Of a stretch of DNA of 64,000 bases, positions 1 through 11,839 are shown piece after piece (within the stretch, counting starts at the first letter, position 1; the number at the start of each line of letters is the position of its first letter). The DNA is taken from the NCBI RefSeq assembly GCF_014898055.3, contig NW_023604295.1, positions 136,864,676-136,928,675 of the forward strand, given 5' to 3'. Under the pieces are notes generated by a model. The model made no database searches, had not been told where the DNA came from, and was given only the letters and a program-made list of their open reading frames with translations. The translations under genes and the position numbers were made by a program. The stretch is from Talpa occidentalis. Lineage: Eukaryota; Chordata; Mammalia; Eulipotyphla; Talpidae.

Positions 1-1790
1 TCAAGGATGTTCTTTATGGCATCTAGACTGGCAAATCCTTTCAAGAAGATTTTCAATTTACCCAGATCCATTGGAGGAATACCTATGGCAGCTATAACCT
101 TATAAAATGTATTAATTAATAAGACTGGAAAGTAAAAATGTCTCCTCGATCCATGGGCTGTAGGATAGTTGTTTTATTAGCAGTTATGGAAATGACTTTA
201 ATCCACTTGTACACTTTCATCAGATCTTTGGAGTGACCAGATTCATTAGCACTAGTATTTTGACAGGAATCTTTCTGAGTAGCAGGTCTCGACAGTGGCC
301 TTCAAAATATTCAGTAAACCATGTTGTAATCAGAAGTGCTGGTATCTACTCGTTTAATTTATAGAGCATAGGCAGAGTAGATTTACCAAACTTCTTAAGG
401 ACCCTAGGATTTCAAAATGATAAATGAGTATTGTCTTCAGTTGAAAGTCACCAACTGCATTATCTCCTAACAAGAGAGATAGTCTAGTCTTCAAAGCTTT
501 GAAACCAGGCTTTGATTTCTCCAGCTATAAAAGTCCTGGACAGCCTACCAGTAGAAGGCTATTTCATCTACATTGAAAAATCTGTCGTTTAGTTAGCCAC
601 GTAGTTAGCCACGTTCATCAATAACCTTAGTTCGATCTTTTTGATAACTTATACTGCAGCTTCTACATCAGCACTTGCTGCTTAGCCTTGTACCTTTTTG
701 TTAGGGAGTTGGTTTCTTTCCTTAAACCTCATGATCCATCCTCTACTACCTTTCATGCTTTTCTACCAGCTTCTCCACCTCTTTCAGCCTTCATAGAATT
801 GAAGAGAATCAATTAGCTCTAATTAGGTTTGGCTGGAGGGAATGTTGTGATTGATTTGATCTCCTGTGCAGACCACAGATTTTTTTTCCATGTCAGCAAT
901 GAAGCTGTTTGGCTTTCTTTTTTTTTTTTTAAAGATTTATTTATTTATTCATACAAGCACTGGGTAGTCAGAAGCGCGGGAGGGTGAGAGAATTCACCAG
1001 AGCCAGAGCGGGGAGCAGAACAGGCAGAAGGACCGAAGCACACTGCTGAGGGGAGCAGCGGGTGGCAGGAGAGGTCTGCGCGCCACGTGGGACCCTCCTC
1101 CAGTGGCCGGGGAGCAACTGGGGATCAAACCGGCGCTGCAGAGGCTGTGGGCAGCTTCTCAACCCAGCGCTCAACCGCTGCACCACCAGGGAGGCCCAGT
1201 TTGGCTTTCTTCTCATTTGTTGTTCACTGGAGTAACACTTTTAATTTCCTTTAAGAACTTTCCCTTACATTCACATCTTGGCTGACTGGCACAAGAGGCC
1301 TAGCTTTTGGCCCCTCTTGGCTTTCAGCATATCTTTCTTACTAAGCCTGCTTATTTCTAGTGTTTGACTTAAAGTGACAGATGTCTAACTCATCCCTTTA
1401 CTTAAACACACAGAGACCATTGTGTGTTATTAATTGCTCTCATTTTAGTATTTTACCTCAGGGAATAAGGCCTGAAGAAGGGAGAGAAGTGGGACAATGA
1501 CTGGTAGGTCAAGCAGTCACAACACGCATTTGTGTTAGTGCATGGGTATGGTTCATGGTGTGCCAAAACAATTGCAACAGGAATGTCAAAGATTGTTGAT
1601 CAGAGACACCGTAACAGATAATAATAATACAAGAATTTGAAATATTTCAAGAGTTACCAAAATGTGCTACAGACATGAAGTGAGTACATGCTGTTGGAAA
1701 AAATAGAGCCAAGACTTAAGTTGCCAAAAAAGAAATGCACTATCTGTGAGGCACAATAAAACAAAACACAGTAAAATGTGGTATGCCCAT
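1..1790 (-). mobile_element. Tigger1-like mariner/pogo DNA transposon, transposase half, broken by a SINE
   Basis: Read on the minus strand, the outer end at about 1790-1735 has the Tigger terminal inverted repeat style (a GCATACC-type end, then AC/CAATAAAA blocks). The transposase start-codon equivalent is at 1420-1418, and degenerate transposase coding sequence continues to the window edge at 1. Recognisable blocks include the N-terminal DNA-binding region near 1420-1200 and the stretch around 480-700. There are many frameshifts and stops, so it is a fossil. The other end lies outside the window. A SINE (918-1197) interrupts it and duplicated a GTTTGGCTTTCTT target. A 12-bp tandem duplication (TAGTTAGCCACG) sits near 592-615. 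Confidence 0.72.
918..1197 (-). mobile_element. tRNA-derived SINE, type A, full length
   Basis: From left to right it has a T-run, AAAGATTTATTTATT, the type A block (CACTGGGTAGTCAGAAGCGC), then the tRNA head ending CACCAGGGAGGCCC. The target-site duplication GTTTGGCTTTCTT flanks it at 907-919 and 1199-1211. It is inserted in Tigger1. Confidence 0.9.
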
Positions 1791-1834
1791 ATGTCCTTTT
1801 GTGTTTGTTTTTTTCCATCATTGTAGTGTTTTCA

Positions 1835-2330
1835 AAGCTCAAGTTGCAACACTTATCAGTACTTCATTCTTTTTAATGTCTGTGTAATTGTGTGTGTGTC
1901 CACCATTTGTTTATTCAGTCATCTGTTGATAGACATTTGGATTTCCACTTTTTTTTTTTTTACTTGAAGCCATCCTACTGGGTGTGAGATGGTATCTCTC
2001 AGGTTTTGCTTGCCCTTTCTTAAATCATGAATGATACTGAACATCTCCTCAAGTGTTTCTTAGTCCTTTGTGTATCTTCTTTGGAGAAATATCCATTCCA
2101 GTTCTTTATTCATTTTTTGATTGGTTTGTTGTCTTTTTGTTGTTGAGTTGCGGGAGGGCCTTTATTCTGGATATTAAATCCTTATCTGATGCCTGATTTG
2201 AAAGTATATTCTCTCGTTCTCCAGATTGCCTTTTGCATTCTTGAACATGTTCTTTGATGCAAAAAACTTTTTGAGTTTTTATGTAGTCCAAGTACTGGCT
2301 TCATGGAAATATTTCCTCTTCTATTTTTTT
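1835..2330 (-). mobile_element. L1M fragment, ORF2 3' end and 3' UTR
   Basis: The plus strand shows the complement of the L1 ORF2 C-terminal region and downstream sequence (TTTATTCAGTCATCTGTTGATAG-type and TGTGAGATGGTATCTC-type blocks). There is an internal deletion near 1950. It is old, diverged and non-coding. Confidence 0.65.
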
Positions 2331-2333
2331 TGA

Positions 2334-3785
2334 AACTATTAACTAGAACTGACATTAGTTTATCTTAATGTTTGATTAAATGCACATATTTAATCTAGAA
2401 AATTTCTTTGATGGACGATTTTTTATTACTGATTCAATCGGTACTGATTGAATTGGTGATTATAATAGGACTGTTGAGATTTTTTTATTTCTTCTTGAGT
2501 CCTTTTTGATATTTTGTGTTTTTAGGATACATTTGTTCATTTCATCTAGATTATCAAATTTGTTGTCATATAATTATTCATATCATTCTCTAAATTTCTA
2601 TGGCGGTAATAATTCTGCTTTTATGTCTAATTTTAGTTATTTGCATCAGTTGTCTAGCTAAGAGTTGTCAATTTTGTTGGTCTTTTATTTGGCTCCTTTG
2701 ATTCTGTTGTTATTCTACTCTATTTCATTTATCTCTGCTCTAATCTTTATTATTTCCTTCTTTGACACTGCTTTGTTTGCTCTTTTTCTTCTGCTAGTTT
2801 TTTATTAAGTTTGCTCAACTTTTTCAAAAGTGCAAAGTTGATTTGGGATTTTTTTAATGTAGACATTTATAGTTATAAATTTCCTTCTGAATATTTTTTC
2901 ACTACTTTCAATATGTTTTTTTTTTTTTTTAAGATTTATTTATTTATTTATTTATACAAGCACTGGGGTAACAGAAGTTGCGGGAGAGTGAGAGGATTCA
3001 CCTGAGAAAGAGCGGGGAACAGAACAGGCAGACTGACGAAATACACTGCTGAGGGGAGCAGTGGGCACAGCAGGAGAGGTCTTCGCGCCATGTGGGACCC
3101 TCGTTGGCGGCCGGGGATCAAATTGGTGCTGCAGAGGCTGCTGGCAGCTTTGCAACCCAGTGCTCAACCACTGCGCCACCGGGGAGGCCCTATGTTTTGT
3201 TTTTGTTTTCATCATCTCAAAATATTTTCCAGTTTTCCTAGTTGGTGATTTCTTCCTTGACTTGCTGGTTGTTAGTATGTATTTTTTAATTTCCACATAC
3301 GTGCTGATTTTCCGATTTTCATTCATTTGTTATTTACTAGCTTCATTCCACCATGACTAGAAAAAATAGTTCCAATTATTTCAATTTTTAAAAAGAACTA
3401 TGGAAGACTGTTTATGTTACTATATATTCTATCCTAAAGAATATTCTGTATGCACTTCAGAAGAATGTATATTCTGCTAGTCTTGGGTAAAGTGTTCTGT
3501 ATGTATCTGTTAGGTATTGTTAGTTTATAGTATTGAAGTCCTCTATTTCCTGATTAATCTTTTGTCTAGATGTCTACCCATTATTTATAGTAGGATACTG
3601 GGATCTCCAAAATTGAATATTTTTCCCTTCAGGTCTATCTGTGCTTTATATATTCTTTGGCTCTGTTGTTTGATACATGTATATTTATAATTCTTAGATA
3701 TTGTTACTGACCTATTTAACAATATTAGTAATAAAAAAGACAAATGTCTTTGTCTTTTCTAATAACTTTTTAATTTAAAATCTAT
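2334..3785 (-). mobile_element. L1M fragment, ORF2 endonuclease/reverse transcriptase region
   Basis: It is the complement of the central part of L1 ORF2 (blocks such as TTTCATTTATCTCTGCTCTAA at 2724 and GAATGTATATTCTGCTAG at 3463). It may belong to the same insertion as the fragment to its left, with the part between deleted. Frameshifts and stops throughout make it non-functional. A SINE sits at 2920-3190 and another at the right edge. Confidence 0.72.
2920..3190 (-). mobile_element. tRNA-derived SINE, intermediate type, in L1
   Basis: Full length, with features of both main types (CACTGGGGTAACAGAAG tail block, GCGCCACCGGGGAGGCCC head). The target duplication is TATGTTTT, at 2913-2920 and 3191-3198. 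Confidence 0.88.
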
Positions 3786-4030
3786 TTTTTTAACATTTAT
3801 TTATGCATATAAGAACTGGGATACAGGGCAGAGGTGCAGGGTGTGAGAGGATTCACCAGAGACAGAGTGGGGAGCAGAACAGGCGGATCTACTGAAATAC
3901 ACTGCTGAGGGGAACAGTGGGTGAGACAGGACAGGTCTGCTGTGCCATATGGATTAGTTCCCTAGGCAGGGATCGAACTCAGCAGTGCTGATAGTGCTGA
4001 GACTTATCTCCTAAGCTACCAGGGAGGCCC
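3786..4030 (-). mobile_element. tRNA-derived SINE, type B
   Basis: It has the type B block (AAGAACTGGGATACAGGGC), the conserved ACACTGCTGAGGGGA core and the head GCTACCAGGGAGGCCC. The T-tail is short and the element is diverged. Confidence 0.85.
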
Positions 4031-4590
4031 TAATTATCTTCTCTTAACTAAGCTTAACTAAATACTATTGAAAAAACAAAATATTTATTCATTAATATGA
4101 TTGAATGAAATACTTGCTTTTAAAAACATAATGAACTAGTCAGAAAAAAATTTCCATAAGGTAAGTTGTGAACATTAATGTCTTAAATTTACTTGGTAGT
4201 ATAGTATAAAGAAGAATGTCTGCCTCTATACTGTACTTGTTTCTAAAAGAAACGAGTAATCGAATCTCATATTTCAAAGTTATTTCCAGAAAGAAGAGAA
4301 TATGATGAACAATAATCATAATAATCTATAAAATTCCATTTATTAAAAATTTATCTTTTTTTCAAATACTGTTCTCATCAGTTTTTAAATGCAATAATAA
4401 TGGAATGCACATGAAAAAGTCACTGTTGCCTCACGTAAGCTCACGAACTGATAGGTCATTTATAAATAGAGATAATGAGTCTTTAACTCTCCCTCAAAGA
4501 GAGTCTCTACAAAGTAGAAAATTAAATAAGTTTACAGATCATTTTCTTTACTTATGCTGTGTGCTGTTCCAGAAAAGGTATGACTTCCTT
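4031..4590. other. AT-rich stretch without assigned feature
   Basis: No convincing gene and no repeat that I can name. It is interrupted at the right by the L1 target duplication. Confidence 0.5.
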
Positions 4591-4596
4591 GTCTAG

Positions 4597-5228
4597 TTTA
4601 TTTATTTTTATTATTATTATTAATTTAATTTCATGTTTTTTTACATCATTTTTCATTTTTGCACAATGTATGCATTTTCATCTTGGTTATAGTTCGTCCC
4701 CATACAAATCCTACCCCCCCTTGTTTTGATCCTACTCCCTCCTCCCCACCGTGTAGTGTATCTCTGGTTTATAGTTGCTTGTTGATTTTGATTTTCACTT
4801 TATTGCAATTAGTCTTTTTCCTGGTCTCTAATTTAGGTTTTCTAAATTCCTGCTATGAGTGAGACCATCTGGTATTTTTCTTTTTCTTTCTGGCTTATTT
4901 CGCTGAGCATGATCCTTTCAGCTCCATCCATGTTGCTGCAAATTGCATGAGTTTGTCTTTTTTGATTGCTGAGTAATATTCCATTGTGTATATGTACCAC
5001 ATCTTCTCGATCCAGTTATCTACTTTTGGGCATTTGGGTTGTTTCCATAGCTTAGCTATTGTAAATAGTGCTGCAATAAACATAGGGGTGCAGGTGCCCT
5101 TTTGAATTAATGTTTCTATGTCCTTTGGGTAAATACCTAGGAGTGGAATTGCTGGATCATATGGAAGCTCCATCTTTAGCAGGTTGAGGAATCTCCACAC
5201 AGCTTTCCATAGTGGTTGGACTAGTTTG
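4597..5228 (-). mobile_element. young 5'-truncated L1: ORF2 C-terminus and 3' UTR
   Basis: On the minus strand the last roughly 100 ORF2 codons are open (5200-4895, with the typical WKQPKCP and YYSAIKKDK motifs), followed by a 3' UTR with C-rich tracts and an A-rich tail (4640-4597). TTGTCTAGTT occurs on both sides (near 4590 and 5232), a target-site duplication. Low divergence suggests a lineage-specific L1. It is 5'-truncated, so dead on arrival. Confidence 0.88.
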
Positions 5229-5458
5229 TTGTCTAGTTAGTTTAATTTTAATAGTAGCCCAATTCAGTCAAAGAAAAAAAGTCCAAACAAATCATATAAT
5301 ATTTTGATTAAACTATGAATTTGATTTTTAAAGCAATTCTATTCTTTATGCATTATTGTAGGAGGTCACACTATTTAAAAACATGTTCTGACTTTTATTT
5401 GTGCAGATTTTGCAATAACTAGAATTTGACTACCTTAAAATTGCTTGGTCATGTCCAG

Positions 5459-5540
5459 AAAAACTTATTGAGCACTGAATGGATACCAGATACTTTTCTG
5501 GATGTGGTCATTAGAAATAGATCAGATATCTTCAAGAATG
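5459..5540 (-). mobile_element. L2-like fragment
   Basis: TTATTGAGCACTGAATGGATACCAG resembles the antisense 3' end of L2. Short and diverged. Confidence 0.4.
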
Positions 5541-5650
5541 TATTTCAATGAAATTATTTACAAGAAATACCCCTTAGTGTTACTATATGATATCGAAAAC
5601 TTCATGCTATTGAAAACTCCATGCTTCTCAAACCTTTCCCCAACAATACT

Positions 5651-5926
5651 TTTTTTTTAAAAGATTTATTTATTTATTTATGCATACAAGAACTGGGGTA
5701 CAGGCCAGAGATGGGGATGGTGAAAGGATTCACCAGAGACAGAGCAGGGAGCAGAACAGGCAGACTGACTGAAATACACTGCTGAGGGGAGCAGTGGGCG
5801 AGACAGGAGGGGTCTGCCTCACCATGTGTGTTGCTCCCTGGCTGACCAGGGATCGAACTCGTGCTGCAGAGGCTGCAGATTGCTTCATAGTGCAGTGCTT
5901 AACCCCTTACGCCACCAGTGAGGCCC
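5651..5926 (-). mobile_element. tRNA-derived SINE, type B, full length
   Basis: T-run, GCATACAAGAACTGGGGTAC, core ACACTGCTGAGGGGA and head GCCACCAGTGAGGC. The duplication CCCCAACAATACTT flanks it at 5637-5650 and 5927-5940. Confidence 0.92.
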
Positions 5927-5984
5927 CCCCAACAATACTTTGAATAGCGCCCTTTAGGTTTAACATTTATAAATAATTTTAATT

Positions 5985-6090
5985 ATTACACTTTTGTTAG
6001 AATGCAAGTTCCAAGAGGGCAAGTTCTTACTCATTACCACATCCTCAAATGTAACAGCTGGTGCTTAGCAAGCATCTAATGAAATGTCTG
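5985..6090 (+). mobile_element. L2 3' end fragment
   Basis: GAATGCAAGTTCCAAGAGGGCAAG and the following AGCTGGTGCTTAGCA-type block match the L2 3' end layout (AATGTAAGCTCCATGAGGGCAG...). Confidence 0.6.
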
Positions 6091-6769
6091 CATATGAAGC
6101 ACTTCCTGAGTACCCATTTATCAATGCGTATCTCCTAATGCATGGGAACTTAGTCCAAAGCTTCCTCAAACCATTAGAAAATTTCTTAGAAAACATCTGT
6201 TTTACTTGCAAATTCATGTGATTTTTCAAATTCTTATCTATTACATGTTTCTTTTAGTGTGTTTTCTTCTCAAAAATTGACACATCAGGTATCTGTATTA
6301 CAGTTGTAAAGATACAGTTGTGTGTGTGAATGTGAAGTATGGGTTTTGAAATTAGAATTTTTTAAAGTCTGCCTTGTATTTTCACAAACATCTTAAATTT
6401 CAGCATCTGATAACTGGGTTTGAGAATACTTGTCTTGAAGGTTTTATTTAATTGTTTCTAAGAGAATAAAATGAAAATGTACTTAAAATACTTGGCATGT
6501 ATATATATACTCAAATATTGGTTACCTTTTCTCCACTTAATGGGAAGCATGTAGTTTTTCTTCCAACAACCGCAGTTTATATCTGATTCTTTCCATTAAG
6601 TATATGTGGTCAAAAATTATCAACTAAATGTGAGTTTTCTCAATCCATGAGCAGATTATGGCTACTCATCTGGGGGACAGAACTCTTGTACTAAGACAAT
6701 GAATACCTTGTGGAAGAAAATTTTCTAGCATAAATTTTAACTAGTGCCAACAATGTCCACAGAGAAAAA

Positions 6770-6942
6770 CTTAAATTGAATTCATTTTTATTGCTGCTAT
6801 TTCACACAAGTTTACTTCTCCTAGGTAAGTAGGAATTTATAACATTTGTTCTTTCTTTGCTGGGCAGAATCTAGAGTGCGGTCACACTGACAGTACAGTT
6901 TGTAGGAAATCGGGGATGGTTCTCCAGAATACATGAAGATTC
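6770..6942 (-). other. SCRG1: SCRG1 3' UTR with polyadenylation signal
   Basis: After the stop codon the minus strand has a canonical AATAAA at 6792-6787. It is followed within about 15-40 nt by a T/GT-rich stretch (TTTTTCTCTGTGG), as expected around a cleavage site near 6770. This gives a short 3' UTR of about 170 nt. The exact cleavage point is inferred. Confidence 0.65.
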
Positions 6943-7047
<105 letters not shown>

Positions 7048-7574
7048 TTAGGCTAAAAAATGGACAATGATTTCCAGGATTTCAGATATGACTATTCTTT
7101 TTAGGTGAATAAAGTACAAAGAGCATCAGTGTGAGGACTTGCCACAGGAGCAACAAGAATCAAGAAGGTAATCAATTCTACTTTCCCCCCATTTGCCATT
7201 GATGTTATACTAGCACTTATCTATAAAGAAAAAGAGAACTCGGGTGATTTAAAGCCTTTACCAAAAAAAAATCATTTTTCTGATATGGATGGGAATAGAC
7301 CATGAAATTTAAAAGTGTAGGTAAAAAACAGATGATTAAAAGTTTCTCAGAAAGCCAATACATAAACATCTAGGTTTTCTAGTGAAGGAGAACTGTTAGA
7401 CTACTCTTGCTGGAAAAAATCACATAAGGTAATGTATTTAACACATGGAATAATATAAAATTATATATGTATATATGTGCAAGCTTGTATCATGATGGCT
7501 CATTAGAAATATATTTAGCATATAATGTAGAACACAACAAATATAGTTAATACAGCTGTGTGGTTCAGTTGAAA

Positions 7575-7767
7575 TTTCCTATGAGAATATCCTAAAAGTT
7601 CTCATCACAAGGAAAAATAAATTTTTTTTTGCAACTATGTGTGGTGATGATTGCTAGCTAAACTTTCCGGTGATCGTTTCGCCATTTAAGTATATGACAA
7701 ATTATAATGCTGCCCATCTTAAACTTTTACAATGCTATATGTCAATTATATCTCAATAAAAATAAGA
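7575..7767 (+). mobile_element. L1M 3' UTR fragment in SCRG1 intron 2
   Basis: CTAAAAGTTCTCATCACAAGG, GTGTGGTGATGATTGCTAGC and the terminal GTCAATTATATCTCAATAAA are hallmarks of L1M 3' ends. AAGATGGCG at 7763-7771 just beyond is a YY1-type motif. Confidence 0.75.
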
Positions 7768-8099
7768 TGGCGAATTAGAGTTTGCATTTTCTACAAACTA
7801 AAAATAAAAAAGGGAATATTCTTAGTAATGTAAATCTGCTACTGGGGAAAAATAAGTCAAAGTCTGAAATTAATTTTATCTATTCATACGTCTATTCTCA
7901 TCTATTACACAGATAATTGCAAAATCGTATGTTAAGATAAATACAAGTACATTTCAATGAATTGGATTCGAGACTTAAAATTACAAAAAGAGCAAGCAAG
8001 CATGCTATTTTAATGTTAGGTGGCATTTCACTCATATAGTTTGGGAAACATTGCATCATTACATTAGTTAACTCACTTTCTTGGTATTATTTGTACAGA

Positions 8100-8272
8100 G
8101 ATTCTCCAGCTTCACACATCAGAATCACCTGGAGGGTTTGTTAAACCAAAAGTGCTAAATCTCACCTCCAGTGTTCCTGGTTTAGTCAGTCTGATGTGGG
8201 ACTCAAGGATGAATGTGCTTTTGTAACAAGGACTCAGGTGATAGTGAAGTTGCTGCTCTGGGAACCCCACAG
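8100..8272. mobile_element. MER20-like hAT DNA transposon fragment
   Basis: CATCAGAATCACCTGGAGGG..., then GTGGGACTCAAGGAT..., resembles the MER20 short nonautonomous hAT family. It lies in SCRG1 intron 2. Confidence 0.6.
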
Positions 8273-8304
8273 TAAGAACCAACTGACATGGTTGAAAAAA
8301 GATT

Positions 8305-8475
8305 GGTCAAATCAAAAGACCTGAATTCTCGTCTCTGTGCTGATCTTAGCTTGTTATGTGACTTGGTGCTAGTCATTTTGCCTCCGCACTTCTCCTGGAT
8401 GAGATGTTACATCTGCCCTTTCTACCTCAAAGGCTTTGCAGAGAAATGGAAATATATGGCAATATGGAAATATGG
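8305..8475 (+). mobile_element. MIR-type SINE fragment
   Basis: AGACCTGAATTCTCGTCTCTG, then TTGTTATGTGACTTGG and the CCTCCGCACTTCTCC..GAT run follow the MIR layout (GGGTTCGAATCC.., GTGTGACCTTGGG.., CTCAGTTTCCTC). It lies in SCRG1 intron 2. The open frame over it is a by-product. Confidence 0.65.
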
Positions 8476-9154
8476 AAATAAGTCATTTGAAAAAGCAAAT
8501 TTCAGTTTGAAATCATCATGATCACAGTATTAGAAAATTTCTCAGTAACCAGGGAAGATGACTTTAAATCATAGAATGATGGCTTTAAAAACCAGAGCAA
8601 ATAAAATCTATTGGTTTATCAATCATTGTATTAGCCTAGGAACTACATCTAATTTCCAAGTCAGCAGATAGCTTTTATTTCCTTTCTTTCTGGTTAACTC
8701 ACACATAGACCTAGAAATTTTCTCTTTGATCATTATCAAATTTATCTGTCCTGTTAATCACTTGAGCTTGTTCACTGGAAGTCTTGATCTAAAATCTTAT
8801 TAGTTTTCAAATCAGTTTAACACATCAACCTTGAAATTAACTGCTACTGATGGATTTTTTTTTTTTTTTGGTTGTAAAAATCAGATGAGGAATTTAGAAT
8901 TTTTTTAGATTGTAGTGTTGTTAACTTTCTGGATTTCATATAGGTTTATTCAAATCCGCCAAACTCTGTTTTTTAAATGAAAACATTCAGTACCACTCAC
9001 AATGGTCATGATTCTTTCTAGAAGAAGCTGAGATTCAAACAGGATTTTACTAAAAAGATGATTAATGTGAGTAAAGTCACACTGCAGGTGTCTTTGAAAC
9101 AGGAGTCGTCATGTAATGTCTCACAGCAGTGGGTTTTATGATGATGTGTCCTTA

Positions 9155-9937
<783 letters not shown>

Positions 9938-10047
9938 GGCTGCACCATGTGGATTAGCTCTCTGGATTGGGATTGAATTTAGGCTGAGGTGGTGGGCCTT
10001 CGCAGTGGTAGCACTGGGACTTAACCCCTAGGCCACCAGGGAGGCCC
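9938..10047 (-). mobile_element. tRNA-derived SINE, head fragment
   Basis: Only the tRNA head and the start of the body remain (GCTGCACCATGTGG ... ACTTAACCCCTAGGCCACCAGGGAGGCCC). The 3' body is missing, so a deletion followed insertion. Confidence 0.75.
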
Positions 10048-10054
10048 ATTATTT

Positions 10055-10625
10055 TCAACTTTTAGATCTCAGTTTATATGTCATTTCTTCAAAGGCCTTC
10101 CCTGACTATCTAATCTAGTAGTTTTGACCTTTTTTTTTCAAAGATTTATTGATTGATTGATTGATTGATTTATACATACATGCATACAAGCACTGGGTAC
10201 AGTCAGAAGCGCGGGAGGGTGAGAGAATTCACCAGAGCCAGAGCAGGGAGCAGAGCAGGCAGGAGGACCAAAGTACACTGCTGAGGGGAGCAGCGGGCGG
10301 CAGGAGAGGTCTGCGCGCCATGTGGGACCCTCCTCCGGTGGCCGGGGAGCAGCCGGGGATCGAACCGGCGCTGCAGAGGCTGCGGGCAGCTTCGCAACCC
10401 AGCGCTCAACCGCTGTGCCACCAGGGAGTCCCATTGTTTCGACCTTTTTTATAGTGCCCCCCTACTTTCCTAATGACACTTGTCTTAACTTAAATGTTAT
10501 GTTTATGAGTTTACTCATTTTTGTCTTTTGTTCTCATTGGATGGGAAGCCCCATGAGGGCAGCCTGTTGTGCTTACCACTACACATCCGATGGCTAATAC
10601 ACTGCTGGGCCCATATTGGAATGAT
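10055..10625 (+). mobile_element. L2 3' end, split by a SINE
   Basis: CTTCAAAGGCCTTCCCTGACTATC left of the SINE and CATTGGATGGGAAGCCCCATGAGGGCAG to its right follow the L2 3' end in order. The SINE at 10136-10432 separates them. Confidence 0.7.
10136..10432 (-). mobile_element. tRNA-derived SINE, type A, full length, CpG-rich
   Basis: Well preserved type A copy, with GTACAGTCAGAAGCGC and a GATT/GATTGATT microsatellite in the tail. A TAGTTTTGACCTTTTT-type duplication lies on both sides. Many CpGs survive, so it is among the younger copies. Confidence 0.93.
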
Positions 10626-11110
10626 TCTCTGAAAACACTTTTTATTTACCCTGAGCAAGACCCTATAGAGGTTTCAGGTTTTCTGAAAGACTATGGAATT
10701 TTTAGGGCCTACCCTAAGGCCTTCCTTCCAGTGCCCCCACCCCCGACACGTATCATGTACTGCTACTGAGCTAGCCAGAGTCGGACCAGTCATCTCTTCA
10801 ATATTACACGCTTTAAATTGTCCCTGCCACCTCTTCTCTTTATGTTAAAGGGATGACCAAACCATCCATTGAAGACAAACCTCAAGCATCTCTTCTATGA
10901 GATGACCCAGCCCATTCCACTGCTGAGCTCCCAGGCCCTGTGTTCCTAGAGTGTGTATGTCCAATCTGTCCCGTAAGGACTGAATTGAACTGAATAATGC
11001 CTTGTTGTTGTCAGCACTTTTCATAGGCCACTTTGCCATATGGAGAGAAAATATGACTACGCTTGGGAGTGGAAAATTTACTGAAAGCCATTTGGCTGTA
11101 ACGTGAGTTG
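10626..11110. other. unique stretch, no feature recognised
   Basis: Moderate GC with scattered short open frames and no gene or repeat that I can name. Confidence 0.4.
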
Positions 11111-11660
11111 GTTATCCTACAAATCTATCTAGAACCAGGAAGGAAGATCTGGAAAGATCATCATGGACCTTATAGGACATGATAAGGACTTTGATGGTAT
11201 TGAGTTTATTAGGAAACTATTGGAAGCTTTTGACAGAATAGTAATATGACCTGATGACTATCTAAAAAACATATTCCTTGGCTTCTCTATGAAGCTGTGT
11301 TTTGCTGGAACAAGATTTGACACAGAAGAAAACTACCAGTGCTGAAAATTGATGGAAGATGTGAGGCAAGAAGCAAAGAATAATGGATGACCCTTAAGTT
11401 TTTGACCTGAATGATACTGACATTTATTGAGAAGAGAAGAATTGGAGGAGTTGATTTGGGGGAAATTCAAGAATAAATCTTTGGACAGGTAAATTATATT
11501 TGAGGTGTCTATTCAAACATCCAAGTGAAGATGTTGAGTAGGTTGTTGAATTTGAGGATGAAGATTAGGGCTGGAAATATCAATTTGAGAGCCATCAGAC
11601 TATTTATTGATAGTATTTTCACAATGTGAAACCAGTCGGGCAGAGAGCATAGACTGAGAA
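11110..11660 (+). mobile_element. ancient LINE-like repeat (L2/CR1 type suspected)
   Basis: Blocks such as GACATGATAAGGACTTTGATGG, ACATCCAAGTGAAGATGTTGAG and AGGGCTGGAAATATCAATTTG occur in the order of a widespread ancient mammalian LINE-like repeat. The family name is uncertain. Confidence 0.45.
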
Positions 11661-11709
11661 GAGGCAAAGGACCGAGGTCTGGGGCCAGCCTACGCTCAGA
11701 GGTGTGGAA

Positions 11710-11832
11710 GCATCATGGCAGTGTCTTGAAGGCAAGAACTGTAGCTTCCACTGCTTTTGCATCGCTCACAGTGCCTGCTTCAAGGCTGGGCTCACTCTTC
11801 AAAAAACATTCACTGAAGGAATGAACATATAA
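11710..11832 (+). mobile_element. L2 3' terminal fragment
   Basis: AAGGCAAGAACTGTAGCTTCC ... CAGTGCCTGCTTCAAGG ... CATTCACTGAAGGAATGAA matches the L2 3' end. Confidence 0.6.
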
Positions 11833-11839
11833 ATTGTTG

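Noticed and set aside
1..900. SAP30 3' end, the expected neighbour of SCRG1
   Set aside because: The sequence here is Tigger1 transposon; SAP30 must lie outside the window.
968..1216. Open frames rich in Pro/Ser/Ala such as ...AGLRSCPQPLQ..., repeated at some 30 places
   Set aside because: They are translations of the tRNA-derived SINE, not a protein family.
4895..5200. 101-codon minus frame with YYSAIKKDK
   Set aside because: It is the C-terminus of L1 ORF2 in a 5'-truncated copy, not a host gene.
8288..8521. 77-codon plus frame in SCRG1 intron 2
   Set aside because: It overlaps a MIR in large part and has no known domain.
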